The notes under the pieces: model-generated
What the model was told of the DNA's origin: nothing
Database searches by the model: none
What the model saw: the letters and a program-made list of their open reading frames with translations, nothing else
Assembly (NCBI GenBank): GCA_002500665.1
Contig: DLRY01000052.1
Location: 60,922-124,921 of the forward strand
Length of the DNA: 64,000 nucleotides
Direction: 5' to 3'
From: Opitutia bacterium UBA7876
GTDB lineage: Bacteria; Verrucomicrobiota; Verrucomicrobiia; Opitutales; Seribacteraceae
Made by a program: the position numbers and the translations under genes
Shown: positions 27,818 through 37,056 of the stretch, one piece after another
Position numbering within the stretch: position 1 is the stretch's first letter
Layout of the letters: every line of letters begins with the position of its first letter

Positions 27818-28795
27818 ATGTCCGCCATCACCTACAGGGAAGCACTAAACCAAGCTCTGTGCGAAGAGATCACCCTAGACGACCGCGTGGTTCTCATGGG
27901 GGAAGAGGTAGCTCAATTCAAGGGATCCTACAAGGTTTCCGAAGGTATGCTTGAGCAATTCGGGGCCGAACGAGTCATCGACACGCCCATCAGCGAGGCC
28001 GCATTTTCCGGTCTTGCGGTAGGGGCCGCCATGATGGGCATGAGACCGGTCGTCGAGTTCATGTTCTGGAGCTTTTGCTACGTTGCCTTCGACCAGATAT
28101 TCAACAATGCCGCAAGCGTACGATACATGTCAGGTGGCCTGATCAACGTTCCCGTGGTTTTTCGGGGGCCGGCAAACGGCGGGACAAACGTCGGGGCAAC
28201 CCACTCCCATACCCCTGAAAATTTTGCCGCCAACACCCCGGGGCTTAAGGTTGTTTGTCCGGCGACTCCGGCCGATGCGAAGGGCCTTTTGAAGTCCGCC
28301 ATCAGGGATAACGACCCCGTCTGCATAATGGAGAACACCATCCTTTACAATATGGAGGGGGAGGTCCCGGACAATGAGGATTTTCTCGTACCCCTCGGAA
28401 AGGCGAACGTTTTGCGGGAAGGCAGCGATCTGTCCATCATCGCTCATGGCAAAGCCGTCCATACTTCTCTGCAGGTCGCACAAACTCTCGAGGAACAGTA
28501 TAAAGTGTCGGCGGAGGTCCTCGACCTCAGGTCCATCCGACCTCTGGACATCGAGGCTATCCTCTCCTCGGTTAAAAAGACCAACCGGGTGCTTTTGGTG
28601 GAGGAGAACAAACCTTTCTGCGGGGTCGGGGCACAGGTTTCCTTTATTATTCAAGATCAGGCATTTGACTACCTGGACGCCCCCATCAAAAGGGTATCGG
28701 CAATCGACGCGCCACAGGCATACAGCAAAGCCCTCGAAAGTATCCAAATTCCCGAGCACGATCGGATCCTGGCAAAAGCAAAGGAACTCATATAA
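27818..28795 (+). CDS. pdhB: Pyruvate dehydrogenase E1 component, beta subunit
   Basis: The protein has 325 residues, the usual length. It carries the transketolase pyrimidine-binding domain (MGEEVAQFKGSYKVS, DTPISEAAFSGLAVGAA) and the C-terminal transketolase domain (LDLRSIRPLD, LLVEENKPFCGVGAQ). It forms the alpha2beta2 E1 with the upstream subunit and binds the cofactor pyrimidine ring through the conserved Glu. It is followed after 10 bases by E2. No Shine-Dalgarno motif is seen; the upstream bases are A-rich. Confidence 0.95.
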   Translation: MSAITYREALNQALCEEITLDDRVVLMGEEVAQFKGSYKVSEGMLEQFGAERVIDTPISEAAFSGLAVGAAMMGMRPVVEFMFWSFCYVAFDQIFNNAASVRYMSGGLINVPVVFRGPANGGTNVGATHSHTPENFAANTPGLKVVCPATPADAKGLLKSAIRDNDPVCIMENTILYNMEGEVPDNEDFLVPLGKANVLREGSDLSIIAHGKAVHTSLQVAQTLEEQYKVSAEVLDLRSIRPLDIEAILSSVKKTNRVLLVEENKPFCGVGAQVSFIIQDQAFDYLDAPIKRVSAIDAPQAYSKALESIQIPEHDRILAKAKELI

Positions 28796-28805
28796 TCCTA
28801 TATAT

Positions 28806-30173
28806 ATGGCCGTAATCATAGAAATGCCCAAACTGAGCGACACGATGACGGTGGGAACCGTGGTCAAGTGGCACAAGCAGGTTGGCGACCAGGTTGCCAA
28901 TGGGGACGTGCTGGCCGAAGTTGAAACGGACAAAGCAACCATGGAGTTGGAAAATTTCGACGATGGTTATCTTTTGAAAATTTTCGTCCAGGAAGGTGAG
29001 GAGGTACCCATTGGCAGCGCGCTCGCCGCAGTCGGCGAGGAAGGCGAGGATGTCGAGGGTGCATCTCCCGCCGAAACCGCCCAGGTTGACCAGGTAGAGA
29101 CGGCTGAAACCGAAAAGGAGCAGCCTATCCAGCTTGAGCAGGAACTGCCCGTCGAGAAACCGGAGGAAAGCGAGCAGTTGGAGCAGAGCGCCCCACCCCT
29201 ACTCGATGACACCGATGCAGGTGAACGGATTCTCGCATCTCCCCTTGCCAAGAAAATGGCTTTGGAGAAGAACCTCGACCTCACTAGGGTAAAGGGCTCG
29301 GGACCTAGTGGAAGAATCACCAAAAAGGACGTTCTGGCTCAAGCGGACGCGAACGTTCCGGCGAAAGAATCCCCTGCCCTACCCCATCGGGATGCAAGCA
29401 TGGATGCCCCTCCAGTGGCTTCGGGAGTTCCCTCCCGAACCAAAGCTCCATCATCGGGTCTACTGAAGGAGCAGATTATCCCTGTTTCGAAGATGCGCTC
29501 CATTATAGCTCAGCGCCTCTTGGAGTCGAAAAGCACAATCCCCCACTTTTACCTTCAGAAGGAAATTGATTCGCAACCTCTTCGACTCGCCCGCGAGGCC
29601 ATGAACGATAGGCTTGCCGGTCGGTCTTCCTCGGAAGAAAAGCCGCTCAAATTAACCTTGAACGACTTAATCCTCAAGGCTTGCGCCGAAACCATCAAAT
29701 GGCTTCCGGACATCAATGCTTCCTGGGAGGGGGAGCAGATTCGACACCACGGAAACGTCCACCTTGCTTTTGGGGTGGCGGTCGAGGACGGATTGGTTAC
29801 CCCGGTTATCAGAAACGCCGAATCACTAGACCTCACCGCCCTTTCCCTGGAAGCCAAATCCTTGATTGACAAAGCCAGGTCCAAGAAGCTGACCCCCGAC
29901 GAGATGACGGGGTCGACTTTTACGGTTACCAATTTGGGCATGTTCGGTATCGATTTCTTTAGTGGCATCATCAATCCCCCAAACGCCGCCATATTGTCCG
30001 TCGGGGCAAGCGTCAAGAAGCCCGTTGTGGATTCTTCCGGCAACCTTCAAGCGGGGGAAACCATGACCTTGGGCCTGAGTTGCGATCATCGCTTGGTCGA
30101 CGGCGCAGTCGGGGCAAGCTTCCTAAAGCATCTTGGAGAAACCCTCGAGAGACCTGCATCTCTCCTTGTTTGA
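28806..30173 (+). CDS. pdhC: Dihydrolipoamide acetyltransferase, E2 of pyruvate dehydrogenase
   Basis: I chose the ATG at 28806 because the lipoyl domain begins directly there (MAVIIEMPKLSDTM); the same frame is open further upstream to 28374 but overlaps pdhB. The 455-residue protein has one lipoyl domain with the acceptor lysine in ETDKATMEL, a Glu/Pro-rich linker, a peripheral subunit-binding domain (about 140-175, ILASPLAKKMALE...GRITKKDV) and the acyltransferase domain ending with the catalytic DHRLVDG. It transfers acetyl to CoA. No E3 (lipoamide dehydrogenase) gene lies nearby, so it must be elsewhere. Confidence 0.95.
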   Translation: MAVIIEMPKLSDTMTVGTVVKWHKQVGDQVANGDVLAEVETDKATMELENFDDGYLLKIFVQEGEEVPIGSALAAVGEEGEDVEGASPAETAQVDQVETAETEKEQPIQLEQELPVEKPEESEQLEQSAPPLLDDTDAGERILASPLAKKMALEKNLDLTRVKGSGPSGRITKKDVLAQADANVPAKESPALPHRDASMDAPPVASGVPSRTKAPSSGLLKEQIIPVSKMRSIIAQRLLESKSTIPHFYLQKEIDSQPLRLAREAMNDRLAGRSSSEEKPLKLTLNDLILKACAETIKWLPDINASWEGEQIRHHGNVHLAFGVAVEDGLVTPVIRNAESLDLTALSLEAKSLIDKARSKKLTPDEMTGSTFTVTNLGMFGIDFFSGIINPPNAAILSVGASVKKPVVDSSGNLQAGETMTLGLSCDHRLVDGAVGASFLKHLGETLERPASLLV

Positions 30174-30194
30174 GCAAATCACCAACCAGTCGGC

Positions 30195-32177
30195 TCAGTC
30201 GGCTTTACTCATTCTGGTCCGGGCATCCTCAACCAACCAAGAGGACATGTCTCCGACTTTCTTCATGACCTCGTCTTTCGAGCCGTCCAGATCCGCTGGA
30301 TTTGTTTCCCCACATCCAAAGAGATAATATTTGATCTTCGGTTCGGTCCCGCTTGGCCTTACGGCCACGGTGTAGCCGTTTTCAAGCGTCATGTGCAGAA
30401 AATTTTCCGTTGGAAGGGGGTCCTCGTCCTCGTCTATGTAGCCGGATTCCAAATAATCCTTCGTCTTTACAACCGAAACGCCGTCGATCGAGCTAAGGGG
30501 GCTTTCCCTGTAGGAGGCAGCCAGCTTGGTTATCCTCTCACTGCCCTCTGCTCCTTCGAAGTAGAGGTTTTCCGTCTTTTCGAAATGAAAACCATATTTT
30601 TTGTAGAGGGTGTCCAGAAAATCAAAAGGAGTGGAGTTGGTGGATTTTAAAAAGCCGAAGAGTTCCGCTATGGCCAAGGCGGAAGCATTGCCGTCCTTGT
30701 CGCGCACTACGTCGAGCGGCAGATAGCCATAGCTTTCCTCGGCGGCAAGTATAACATAAGTTGAATATCGAGATAGTACGTCGATTCGGGCAAAGAGGTC
30801 GGTTCCGTCAAAGTCAAGGGACAGGCCCTCTTTTGCCTTGAGCTCCACCATGGCCTCCCTTTCGTACTTTGCGAGTTTTTCCGCCATCCACTTGAAGCCC
30901 GTCGGGGTATTCACACATCGAATACCGTAGCTTTCGGCGATGCGGCTCATCATGGGGGTGGTCACGAAGGTCTTGATAATAGCAAAACGACTTGAGTTTG
31001 AATCGGTCAGAATTTGTTTCCTCTTGGATGCCGCCAAACGATATTCCGCAAGAAGACAAGCGACTTGATTTCCTGTCAGGCAAGCGAAACCTCCGGCTTT
31101 TTGCTTGGCCGCAACACCGATTCGATCACAATCAGGGTCACTGCCCATGACGAGTGTTGATTTCGTTTTTCGGGCAACGGAAATTCCCATCTTAAGGGCT
31201 TCGGGGTTTTCCGGGTTCGGTGATTCGACAGAGCTAAAGTTCGGGTCTTGCTTGTTTTGTTCATCCACTACCACAACCTCCACCCCGTGATCCCACAGGG
31301 CCGGTATTGCAGTAATCGCTCCGGTCCCGTGGATTGGCGTAAAGACTAGCTTGGGGGGATTATCCTGCAACATATCCGGGTCAAGCACCGCATCTTCCAG
31401 TGCGGCGCGGTAGGAGAAATCATCCTCCGCCTGAAGCAGGGTCCACGGCACTTCTTGGGTCGCGGGTTTATCCAAAAGGGGCAAGAGTTCTGCAATGGAT
31501 ATAGAACCGTATCTGTCCACGACATTGCCGGCATGAGGGGGAACCAGCTGACCCCCATCAGAGAAATACGCCTTAAAGCCATTGTCGTGGGAGGGGTTGT
31601 GGCTTGCGGTTATGACAACCCCGGCATGCGCATACTGATAGCGTACGGTAAAGCTTAGCTGTGGGGTAGATCGGGGGCCGTCGAAAATCATCGAGTACCC
31701 GCCCAGTCGGGACCATGCATTGGCAACAAGCTCGCAAAATTTCCTCGAAAAGTGGCGGACGTCATGCGCCACCACTAAGCGTGGTTGTTCCTTGATGCCC
31801 TCGCCGGCCATCCATTCCCTAACGTAGAGATAAAGCGCCTTGGTCGCGCGAAGGACGGTTATTTCATTTAGGGTGTTACTACCAACGGCTGCGTATTCAG
31901 GGGTTTGCCCCTCCTTGCTTCTGCCCCTTTCGGCTTTTGTCACCACCACCCCTATGGTCCTGCCCCTCATTCCACCAGTGCCGAAGGCTAGGTTCTTGTA
32001 AAAGCGATTGTTTAATTCCTCCCAACTCTTGCCGGCAATCAACTCTTCGAGGGATTGGTTTATCCATTGGGGCAAACCCTCAATTCCGAGAAGCTCGCGT
32101 ATGTTATCATGAGAGGTTTCGTAAAGATCCCCATTTTTCTTGGCATCGCCAAGCGCTTGTTCTGTATTTTCAGCCAT
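30195..32177 (-). CDS. pgm: Phosphoglucomutase / phosphomannomutase (alpha-D-phosphohexomutase family)
   Basis: The protein has 660 residues. All four family signatures are present in order: active-site serine loop TASHNPSHDNG, metal loop DPDCDRIG, sugar-binding AEESYGYL and the phosphate-binding RPSGTEPKIKYY near the C-terminus. An early FGTGGMRG element also fits the long (PGM2-like) subgroup. It interconverts hexose 1- and 6-phosphates, linking glycolysis with polysaccharide precursors. It faces the pdh operon, with a 21-base gap between the two stops, and is likely co-transcribed with the FtsB-like and KdsD genes upstream. Confidence 0.93.
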   Translation of the reverse strand: MAENTEQALGDAKKNGDLYETSHDNIRELLGIEGLPQWINQSLEELIAGKSWEELNNRFYKNLAFGTGGMRGRTIGVVVTKAERGRSKEGQTPEYAAVGSNTLNEITVLRATKALYLYVREWMAGEGIKEQPRLVVAHDVRHFSRKFCELVANAWSRLGGYSMIFDGPRSTPQLSFTVRYQYAHAGVVITASHNPSHDNGFKAYFSDGGQLVPPHAGNVVDRYGSISIAELLPLLDKPATQEVPWTLLQAEDDFSYRAALEDAVLDPDMLQDNPPKLVFTPIHGTGAITAIPALWDHGVEVVVVDEQNKQDPNFSSVESPNPENPEALKMGISVARKTKSTLVMGSDPDCDRIGVAAKQKAGGFACLTGNQVACLLAEYRLAASKRKQILTDSNSSRFAIIKTFVTTPMMSRIAESYGIRCVNTPTGFKWMAEKLAKYEREAMVELKAKEGLSLDFDGTDLFARIDVLSRYSTYVILAAEESYGYLPLDVVRDKDGNASALAIAELFGFLKSTNSTPFDFLDTLYKKYGFHFEKTENLYFEGAEGSERITKLAASYRESPLSSIDGVSVVKTKDYLESGYIDEDEDPLPTENFLHMTLENGYTVAVRPSGTEPKIKYYLFGCGETNPADLDGSKDEVMKKVGDMSSWLVEDARTRMSKAD

Positions 32178-32264
32178 AATTTCGTTTGGGGTGATTTGTT
32201 TAAGTGTACAAGGAGGTGTATCTCTTGCGATATCTTGTTCGGGTACCTCGTCGGAGGCCGGCGG

Positions 32265-32582
32265 TCAGGGATCTTGGCTTTGTTGCGGGGCCTCTGCTTT
32301 TTCCTCCGGCATACGGTATAGAAGTTCGTCGCTCTTGCCATAACCAAGCTCTTTTCTTGCAATTGCGTCCTGAAATTCAGGATCCCTCCTCAACCGATCC
32401 AAAAATTGACGGTGTCTTTTGGCCTCCCTTCGAAGATCCTGCAGCTCCTTTTCCAAAACGGCTTCTTTTGTCTGCCAGTGTGAATACTCGTCAAAAGCCC
32501 GCTGAAGTTGCAGCAATAGATAGCCCCCCGCACAAAAGGCAAGGATCACGAAGGTGACGAGGATGGACTTTCTTGGATTCAC
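32265..32582 (-). CDS. ftsB: FtsB/DivIC-like septum formation protein
   Basis: The 105-residue protein has one membrane helix (about 8-26) followed by a coiled coil (about 35-65) and the RRDPEFQDAIARKELGYGKSDEL segment typical of the family (residue run shortened by reading: the key part is A-R-x-E-L-G-Y). FtsB-type proteins join FtsL and FtsQ in the divisome and help to activate septal peptidoglycan synthesis. The length and topology are normal. It sits between kdsD and the phosphohexomutase gene, all on the minus strand. Small coiled-coil proteins diverge quickly, so the family call is good but not absolute. Confidence 0.8.
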   Translation of the reverse strand: MNPRKSILVTFVILAFCAGGYLLLQLQRAFDEYSHWQTKEAVLEKELQDLRREAKRHRQFLDRLRRDPEFQDAIARKELGYGKSDELLYRMPEEKAEAPQQSQDP

Positions 32583-32633
32583 TACCGTATATGTACAAAT
32601 ATAGAGTGATTTATCTTTTCCCTCAAGTAAGTT

Positions 32634-33611
32634 TCAGTTGGTGGATGGCGTATAGATATCATGCAGACGAATCATTCCAAGGAGAGTGTTGGTTTTTTCG
32701 CATGCCACGGGTAAGACGGAAATGGGAGACTTGCGGTCTTCCATTACCCTAAGTGCCTTCCCTAAAGAGATTTCGGGAGATATCGTCTGCGGAGCAGCGG
32801 ACATTACCTCGGCAGCGGTTAATTTCAAAAGGTTTTCACTTTCCTTAAGGGCGCGCCGCAAATCTCCGTCCGTGACGATTCCCAATAGCTTCTCACCCTC
32901 CATGACACAGGCGGCACCCAAGGGGTACCGCGTCATTTCAATGACAAGATCCTTTGTTTTGGTTTGTTTTTCCACGCAGGCAATTTTGGATGGTAGGTGC
33001 ATCACGTCTGATACCCTAAGGACAAGGTTCCGGCCCAATTGTCCGGCTGGGTGTGTTTGCGCATAGTCCTTTTCCGAAAAATTTCTTCGCTTCATCAACG
33101 CTGAAGCCAGAGCGTCGCCCAGCGATGCGGAAACCGCAAAGCTAGCAGTAGGAACGATTCCAAGAGGGTCTGCTTCTTGCGGCACGGAGGAGTCAAGGTA
33201 TGCGTCCACCTTTTGAACCAATTGACCCTTTGTGTTGCCGAAAATACCGACTATTTTTGCACCCCTGGTTTTGAGAATGGGTTCGAGAGCAACTAGTTCC
33301 GGCGTTGCGCCACTGTTCGAAAGGAATAGAACGGGATCTCCCTTTTGATGAATCCCTAGGTCTCCGTGAACCGCTTCCGATGGATGAAGAAATGCCGATG
33401 GGGTACCGGTGCTGCAAAAGGTTGCGGCAAGTTTCTTTCCCAGGTGCCCGGACTTACCGATTCCGCTCACTACCACCTTTCCGCTCTCCGTATAAAGAAG
33501 ATCGGTGGCGAATGAAAAGTTTTCGCCCAAACGCTTGGATGCTCCTATAATGGAATCCGCTTCCTTGATTAGCACGCTCTGGGCATTCAGGAGTTCCTGT
33601 TTGCTGTCCAT
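32634..33611 (-). CDS. kdsD: D-arabinose-5-phosphate isomerase (KdsD/KpsF family)
   Basis: The protein has 325 residues: an N-terminal SIS sugar-isomerase domain (VSGIGKSGHLGKK, HPSEAVHGDLG, SNSGATPE) and two CBS domains in the C-terminal third (about 200-325), the standard layout. It converts ribulose 5-phosphate to arabinose 5-phosphate, the first step to Kdo for lipopolysaccharide, which implies an outer membrane with LPS. Its start is 161 bases from the divergent RelE-like gene. Confidence 0.93.
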   Translation of the reverse strand: MDSKQELLNAQSVLIKEADSIIGASKRLGENFSFATDLLYTESGKVVVSGIGKSGHLGKKLAATFCSTGTPSAFLHPSEAVHGDLGIHQKGDPVLFLSNSGATPELVALEPILKTRGAKIVGIFGNTKGQLVQKVDAYLDSSVPQEADPLGIVPTASFAVSASLGDALASALMKRRNFSEKDYAQTHPAGQLGRNLVLRVSDVMHLPSKIACVEKQTKTKDLVIEMTRYPLGAACVMEGEKLLGIVTDGDLRRALKESENLLKLTAAEVMSAAPQTISPEISLGKALRVMEDRKSPISVLPVACEKTNTLLGMIRLHDIYTPSTN

Positions 33612-33772
33612 ATGTCTTTCTGCCTATCTTTGGCATTTTGTTCAAGACTAAGACCATTGGGGGTTGCTTTTAGCCTTCCTTGTTTTTCCATTTTGCATTC
33701 TTTGAAGTTGTAGTGCAAATTAATGTTGGCACATATTCATATAATTGCCTTATCGCCTAACGCTTAACTTAC

Positions 33773-34126
33773 ATGTTTCAAGTCACCTTCTCGGACCAAA
33801 GTCTTTCCGTCTTAAACTCTCTGTCCCAAGCCGAGCAATTGAGCCTTATGGATAAGCTAAGCTCGCTTACCAACAGCATTCTCTCGGGCGCGGATAATGG
33901 AATTGGTCGGTTTCAGAGAAACGGCAAGACATTTTATCGACTTAGGCTGGATGAGTTGCGAATTTACTTTGAGAAGATCAACATTGCACTGCATTGTCAC
34001 TTCATTCTTCCCAAAAACTCACTCAACGACTTCTTGTTCCGATGTAAAATGCCGGCATCCGAAGAAGCCGTCCTCGAGAACCACCAGAGCTTTTGGGACT
34101 ACTTGGAATCATTGGCCAAGAAATAA
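33773..34126 (+). CDS. RelE/ParE-fold protein without a visible antitoxin partner
   Basis: The protein has 117 residues. The central part FYRLRLDELRIYFE followed by a hydrophobic strand (LHCHFILPKNSLNDFLF) matches the RelE/ParE toxin fold, where the arginine-containing strands form the core. The lengths before and after are slightly greater than in typical 90-residue toxins. No small antitoxin gene overlaps or adjoins it: upstream is the divergent kdsD and downstream 244 non-coding bases, then dnaN. It may be a solitary ribosome- or DNA-related regulator rather than an active toxin. Confidence 0.6.
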   Translation: MFQVTFSDQSLSVLNSLSQAEQLSLMDKLSSLTNSILSGADNGIGRFQRNGKTFYRLRLDELRIYFEKINIALHCHFILPKNSLNDFLFRCKMPASEEAVLENHQSFWDYLESLAKK

Positions 34127-34370
34127 CATGTTTGATAACTTGTTAAAATCCCTTGAGTTTTTAACTGCATGTGGAAGAAGTAACTTTAACCGTACCCTTC
34201 TTGGTCCTCTTGTGAACGTACGGTTTTCTCGCTTCGGCTTGTCTTTCAGAAATTTGCGAAGTTGTTTAACTTATTCTTGATCATAAGAGTAATACAAATC
34301 AATAGATGTTATTTCATTATTAATAATTCGATATTGTCTACTCTTTCATTTTAATTCACTACTCCCCTTA

Positions 34371-35510
34371 ATGAAGTTCAAGATTAACAGAGATCACTTT
34401 AGCGCCGGTTTGCAACTGGCGAGTAGTGTCGTTGGAACGAGGAAAACGATGCCAATCCTGCAAAACGTCTTGATCGAGGCTCGAGAAGGCACCGTTCGCC
34501 TGACGACAACGAATCTCGACCTCGGAACACGTTGCTCGGTAAAGGCCGATGTGGAAGAGGAGGGCTCCGTTACTCTCCCTGTCAGGGAACTGGGAAGGAT
34601 CGTGAGGGAGCTGGGTGAAATGGAAGTGAGCGTAGAGTCCTCCGATTCTCCAAAGGCCACGATAAGCACGAGGGGCTCTGTGTTTAACGTTGTGGGAATG
34701 GATAGCAAAGAGTTCCCGCCCCTCCCCGAATTGGTTGATGAAAAAGTTTTCGCACTGGATCGCCAGGAGGTCGTATCGATGCTTAAGAGCGTTTCATATG
34801 CCCAGTCCGTAAACGAGGAAAGATACATGCTAAAGGGGGTTTTCTTTCAATTCGAGAAGGGAAAACTCTCCTTGGTTGCAACCGATGGAAGGAGGTTGGC
34901 GGTAACGAATCGGGAAATGAAGGTAACTGAAGGTGATGGTGGTGAATTTATTTTGCCTTCCCTAACGGTGACCGAACTTGAAAAACTGCCGAATATCGGA
35001 AACGCCATCAATATATCCTTCACGGACCGACAGGTGGCTTTTGAGTTAAAGGTTGACAGCGAGGAAGACGAAACCACGGGTTTCAGGGACTCCATTTACC
35101 TAGTATCCAAGGTGGTCGAAGGAAAATACCCCAATTATAAGCAAGTCATCCCTAAAGATGACTTCAACATGGCCGAAATCGAACGTGAATTGATGCAGGA
35201 ATGCGTTCATAGGGCAGCCCTAGTTTCGGATGAAAAAGTAACCTTGAGAATCAAGAAGGGTGAGATGGAAATTACGGGACAAAGCACCCTCGGCGACGCG
35301 TGTGAGTCGATGGGTATTGATTATGATGGTGAGGTTGCCACGGTGTCTTTTAACCCTCGCTTTTTGCTGGATCCCCTCAAGTCGCTTCAAAGAGACAAGG
35401 TATGTCTTGAGTTTCGCGATGACATGAGCCCAGGAGTCTTCAGGGTTGAAAAGGGCGAAGAGAGCAAATTATCCTTCCTTTGCGTCGTAATGCCCATTAG
35501 AACGGACTAG
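34371..35510 (+). CDS. dnaN: DNA polymerase III sliding clamp, beta subunit
   Basis: The protein has 379 residues, the normal clamp length, with three clamp repeats. Recognisable parts are the start MKFKINRDHF, the central GVFFQFEKGKLSLVATDGRRLA and the C-terminal end CVVMPIRTD, where M-P-[IMV]-R is diagnostic. The homodimeric ring tethers the polymerase to DNA. dnaA is not next to it, unlike in many bacteria, so this is not an obvious oriC. No Shine-Dalgarno motif is present; the 244 bases upstream are AT-rich and must contain its promoter. Confidence 0.97.
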   Translation: MKFKINRDHFSAGLQLASSVVGTRKTMPILQNVLIEAREGTVRLTTTNLDLGTRCSVKADVEEEGSVTLPVRELGRIVRELGEMEVSVESSDSPKATISTRGSVFNVVGMDSKEFPPLPELVDEKVFALDRQEVVSMLKSVSYAQSVNEERYMLKGVFFQFEKGKLSLVATDGRRLAVTNREMKVTEGDGGEFILPSLTVTELEKLPNIGNAINISFTDRQVAFELKVDSEEDETTGFRDSIYLVSKVVEGKYPNYKQVIPKDDFNMAEIERELMQECVHRAALVSDEKVTLRIKKGEMEITGQSTLGDACESMGIDYDGEVATVSFNPRFLLDPLKSLQRDKVCLEFRDDMSPGVFRVEKGEESKLSFLCVVMPIRTD

Positions 35511-35549
35511 TCCGGCAACCAGTTAGAAGGGGTTTGTCGGAGGAAGCGA

Positions 35550-36932
35550 TCAAACAAAAGCAGAGGCCCGATCAAGGGCTTTTGACTTAATTGAGGCCAC
35601 GCGGCTCTTTATTTCTGTGGGGTTATTCCATATGGTCTTCCCCTCTTTTTCCAAGAGGTGGATGGGGTCGTAGTACAAGAAGGTTTTACCAGGTTTGGCG
35701 GCTGGAGAGGACCAAGCCGAAACACCAATCTCACGATCGTAAAGCAAGTGACTGGAGATTTCCCGTTTTCCTCCCCCTCCCGGAGCATCGCATACAACGC
35801 GGGGTGTGTTGAATCCCGTCATTGAACCCTGCAACTTCATTGATAACGACTTTGCCAGATGAACTGTCGTGCGGAGATGTTCACATCCCGGAATCATGTC
35901 ATGTTGATAGAGATAGTACGGCTGAATTCTTTGGCTTGATAGACCCTTAAAGGTCTGATGGAGAACGGAGAAGTTATCGTTTACACCAGCAATCAAAACA
36001 GATTGATTTCTCACGATTAGACCTATTTCGCATAGGGCGGACATGGCTCGCGTAGTCCACGCGGAAATTTCTCGATCACAATTAAAATGTGTGTGTAGAG
36101 CTACTTCTTTCATCAACCTTTTTCCATATGTAGCAACCTCGGCAAGAGCATCCATCCACTCCCCATCACTCGTGAATTTCATGGGCATAATAGCAACACC
36201 CTTCGTCGCAAATCTTATTCGACGAATTGAAGGTATATCCAATAGCGTTTTACCAATCAGGCGGATATGCTTGGCTCGCAACAACAGGGCATCTCCTCCA
36301 GATATTACAACATCTTCTATCTGTGGATGATTGCGAATGTAATCGAAGCTTTCTTCCCAATCGGATGGCTTTGCCCCATAGGTAGATTTGCTTTTTACGG
36401 CCGTGCTACCGCCAACAACGCGACTTCTTGTACAAAAGGAACAATAAACCGGACAGAGGGTAATCGGCAGAAATAAAGCCTTGTCAGGATAACGATGCAC
36501 AAGATGCGGGCGAACCTTGCTCCCCTCTTCATCCAGGGAGTCGTCGTTGGCCAATGGGTGTTCAGGCTTATATTCAGATCCAAGTGGAAGAAACTGTCGA
36601 CGCAGCGGATCATATTCGGGAAACTCCCAGTTTATTCGGGAAAAGACATAAGGAGTGAGCCGTATGTTCATTCTGGCACGCAGTAAGCCAGCCTTTATAT
36701 CAGATAAGAGGCTTGGGTTGGCAATTTCACCCAAGACCTGGCTGATCCTGGGAAGACTGGTGATGGAATTTCTTTGCTGCCAGCGAAATTCACCGAAAGC
36801 TTCTGAGTCTACGTCCCGCCAAGCGGGTATGGCACGCCAAAATTCGGTATCATCAAAACGATAAGGCTCTGGCAACGAAATTGAACAATGGGACTGAGGC
36901 TCGTTTGAAATCTTGAAACTTGGGTCGAACAT
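35550..36932 (-). CDS. kamA: Lysine 2,3-aminomutase family radical SAM protein (KamA/EpmB-like)
   Basis: The 460-residue protein has the radical SAM cluster motif C-P-V-Y-C-S-F-C (CxxxCxxC) followed by TRSR, typical of this family, the ISGGDALLL strand, and the DAPGGGGK motif near the C-terminus that carries the PLP-binding lysine. Members isomerise lysine to beta-lysine, or modify elongation factor P. Neither the beta-lysine acetyltransferase AblB nor efp/epmA is nearby, so the role cannot be fixed. It is slightly longer than clostridial KamA. It converges with dnaN (39 bases apart) and lies at the edge of an AT-rich segment. Confidence 0.85.
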   Translation of the reverse strand: MFDPSFKISNEPQSHCSISLPEPYRFDDTEFWRAIPAWRDVDSEAFGEFRWQQRNSITSLPRISQVLGEIANPSLLSDIKAGLLRARMNIRLTPYVFSRINWEFPEYDPLRRQFLPLGSEYKPEHPLANDDSLDEEGSKVRPHLVHRYPDKALFLPITLCPVYCSFCTRSRVVGGSTAVKSKSTYGAKPSDWEESFDYIRNHPQIEDVVISGGDALLLRAKHIRLIGKTLLDIPSIRRIRFATKGVAIMPMKFTSDGEWMDALAEVATYGKRLMKEVALHTHFNCDREISAWTTRAMSALCEIGLIVRNQSVLIAGVNDNFSVLHQTFKGLSSQRIQPYYLYQHDMIPGCEHLRTTVHLAKSLSMKLQGSMTGFNTPRVVCDAPGGGGKREISSHLLYDREIGVSAWSSPAAKPGKTFLYYDPIHLLEKEGKTIWNNPTEIKSRVASIKSKALDRASAFV

Positions 36933-37056
36933 CCAAATTCAATGCTATATCCAAACAAAGTTTTGCCAATCCAATAAAATTTGATCGAAGTAAATTGAGA
37001 GTTGGTTAAGTTAACTCAAAATGTCTCTGTATGTCGATAGACTAAGTTAATTCGTT

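Noticed and set aside
28374..28805. Upstream extension of the E2 frame
   Set aside because: Overlaps pdhB and adds no domain; the lipoyl domain starts at 28806.
28130..28942. 270-codon minus-strand frame across pdhB/pdhC
   Set aside because: Shadow of two certain genes.
35556..35584. AAAAGC...GCTTTT and GCCC/GGGC hairpin as a dnaN terminator
   Set aside because: Short stems compete and lie inside the end of the convergent coding gene; too weak to call.
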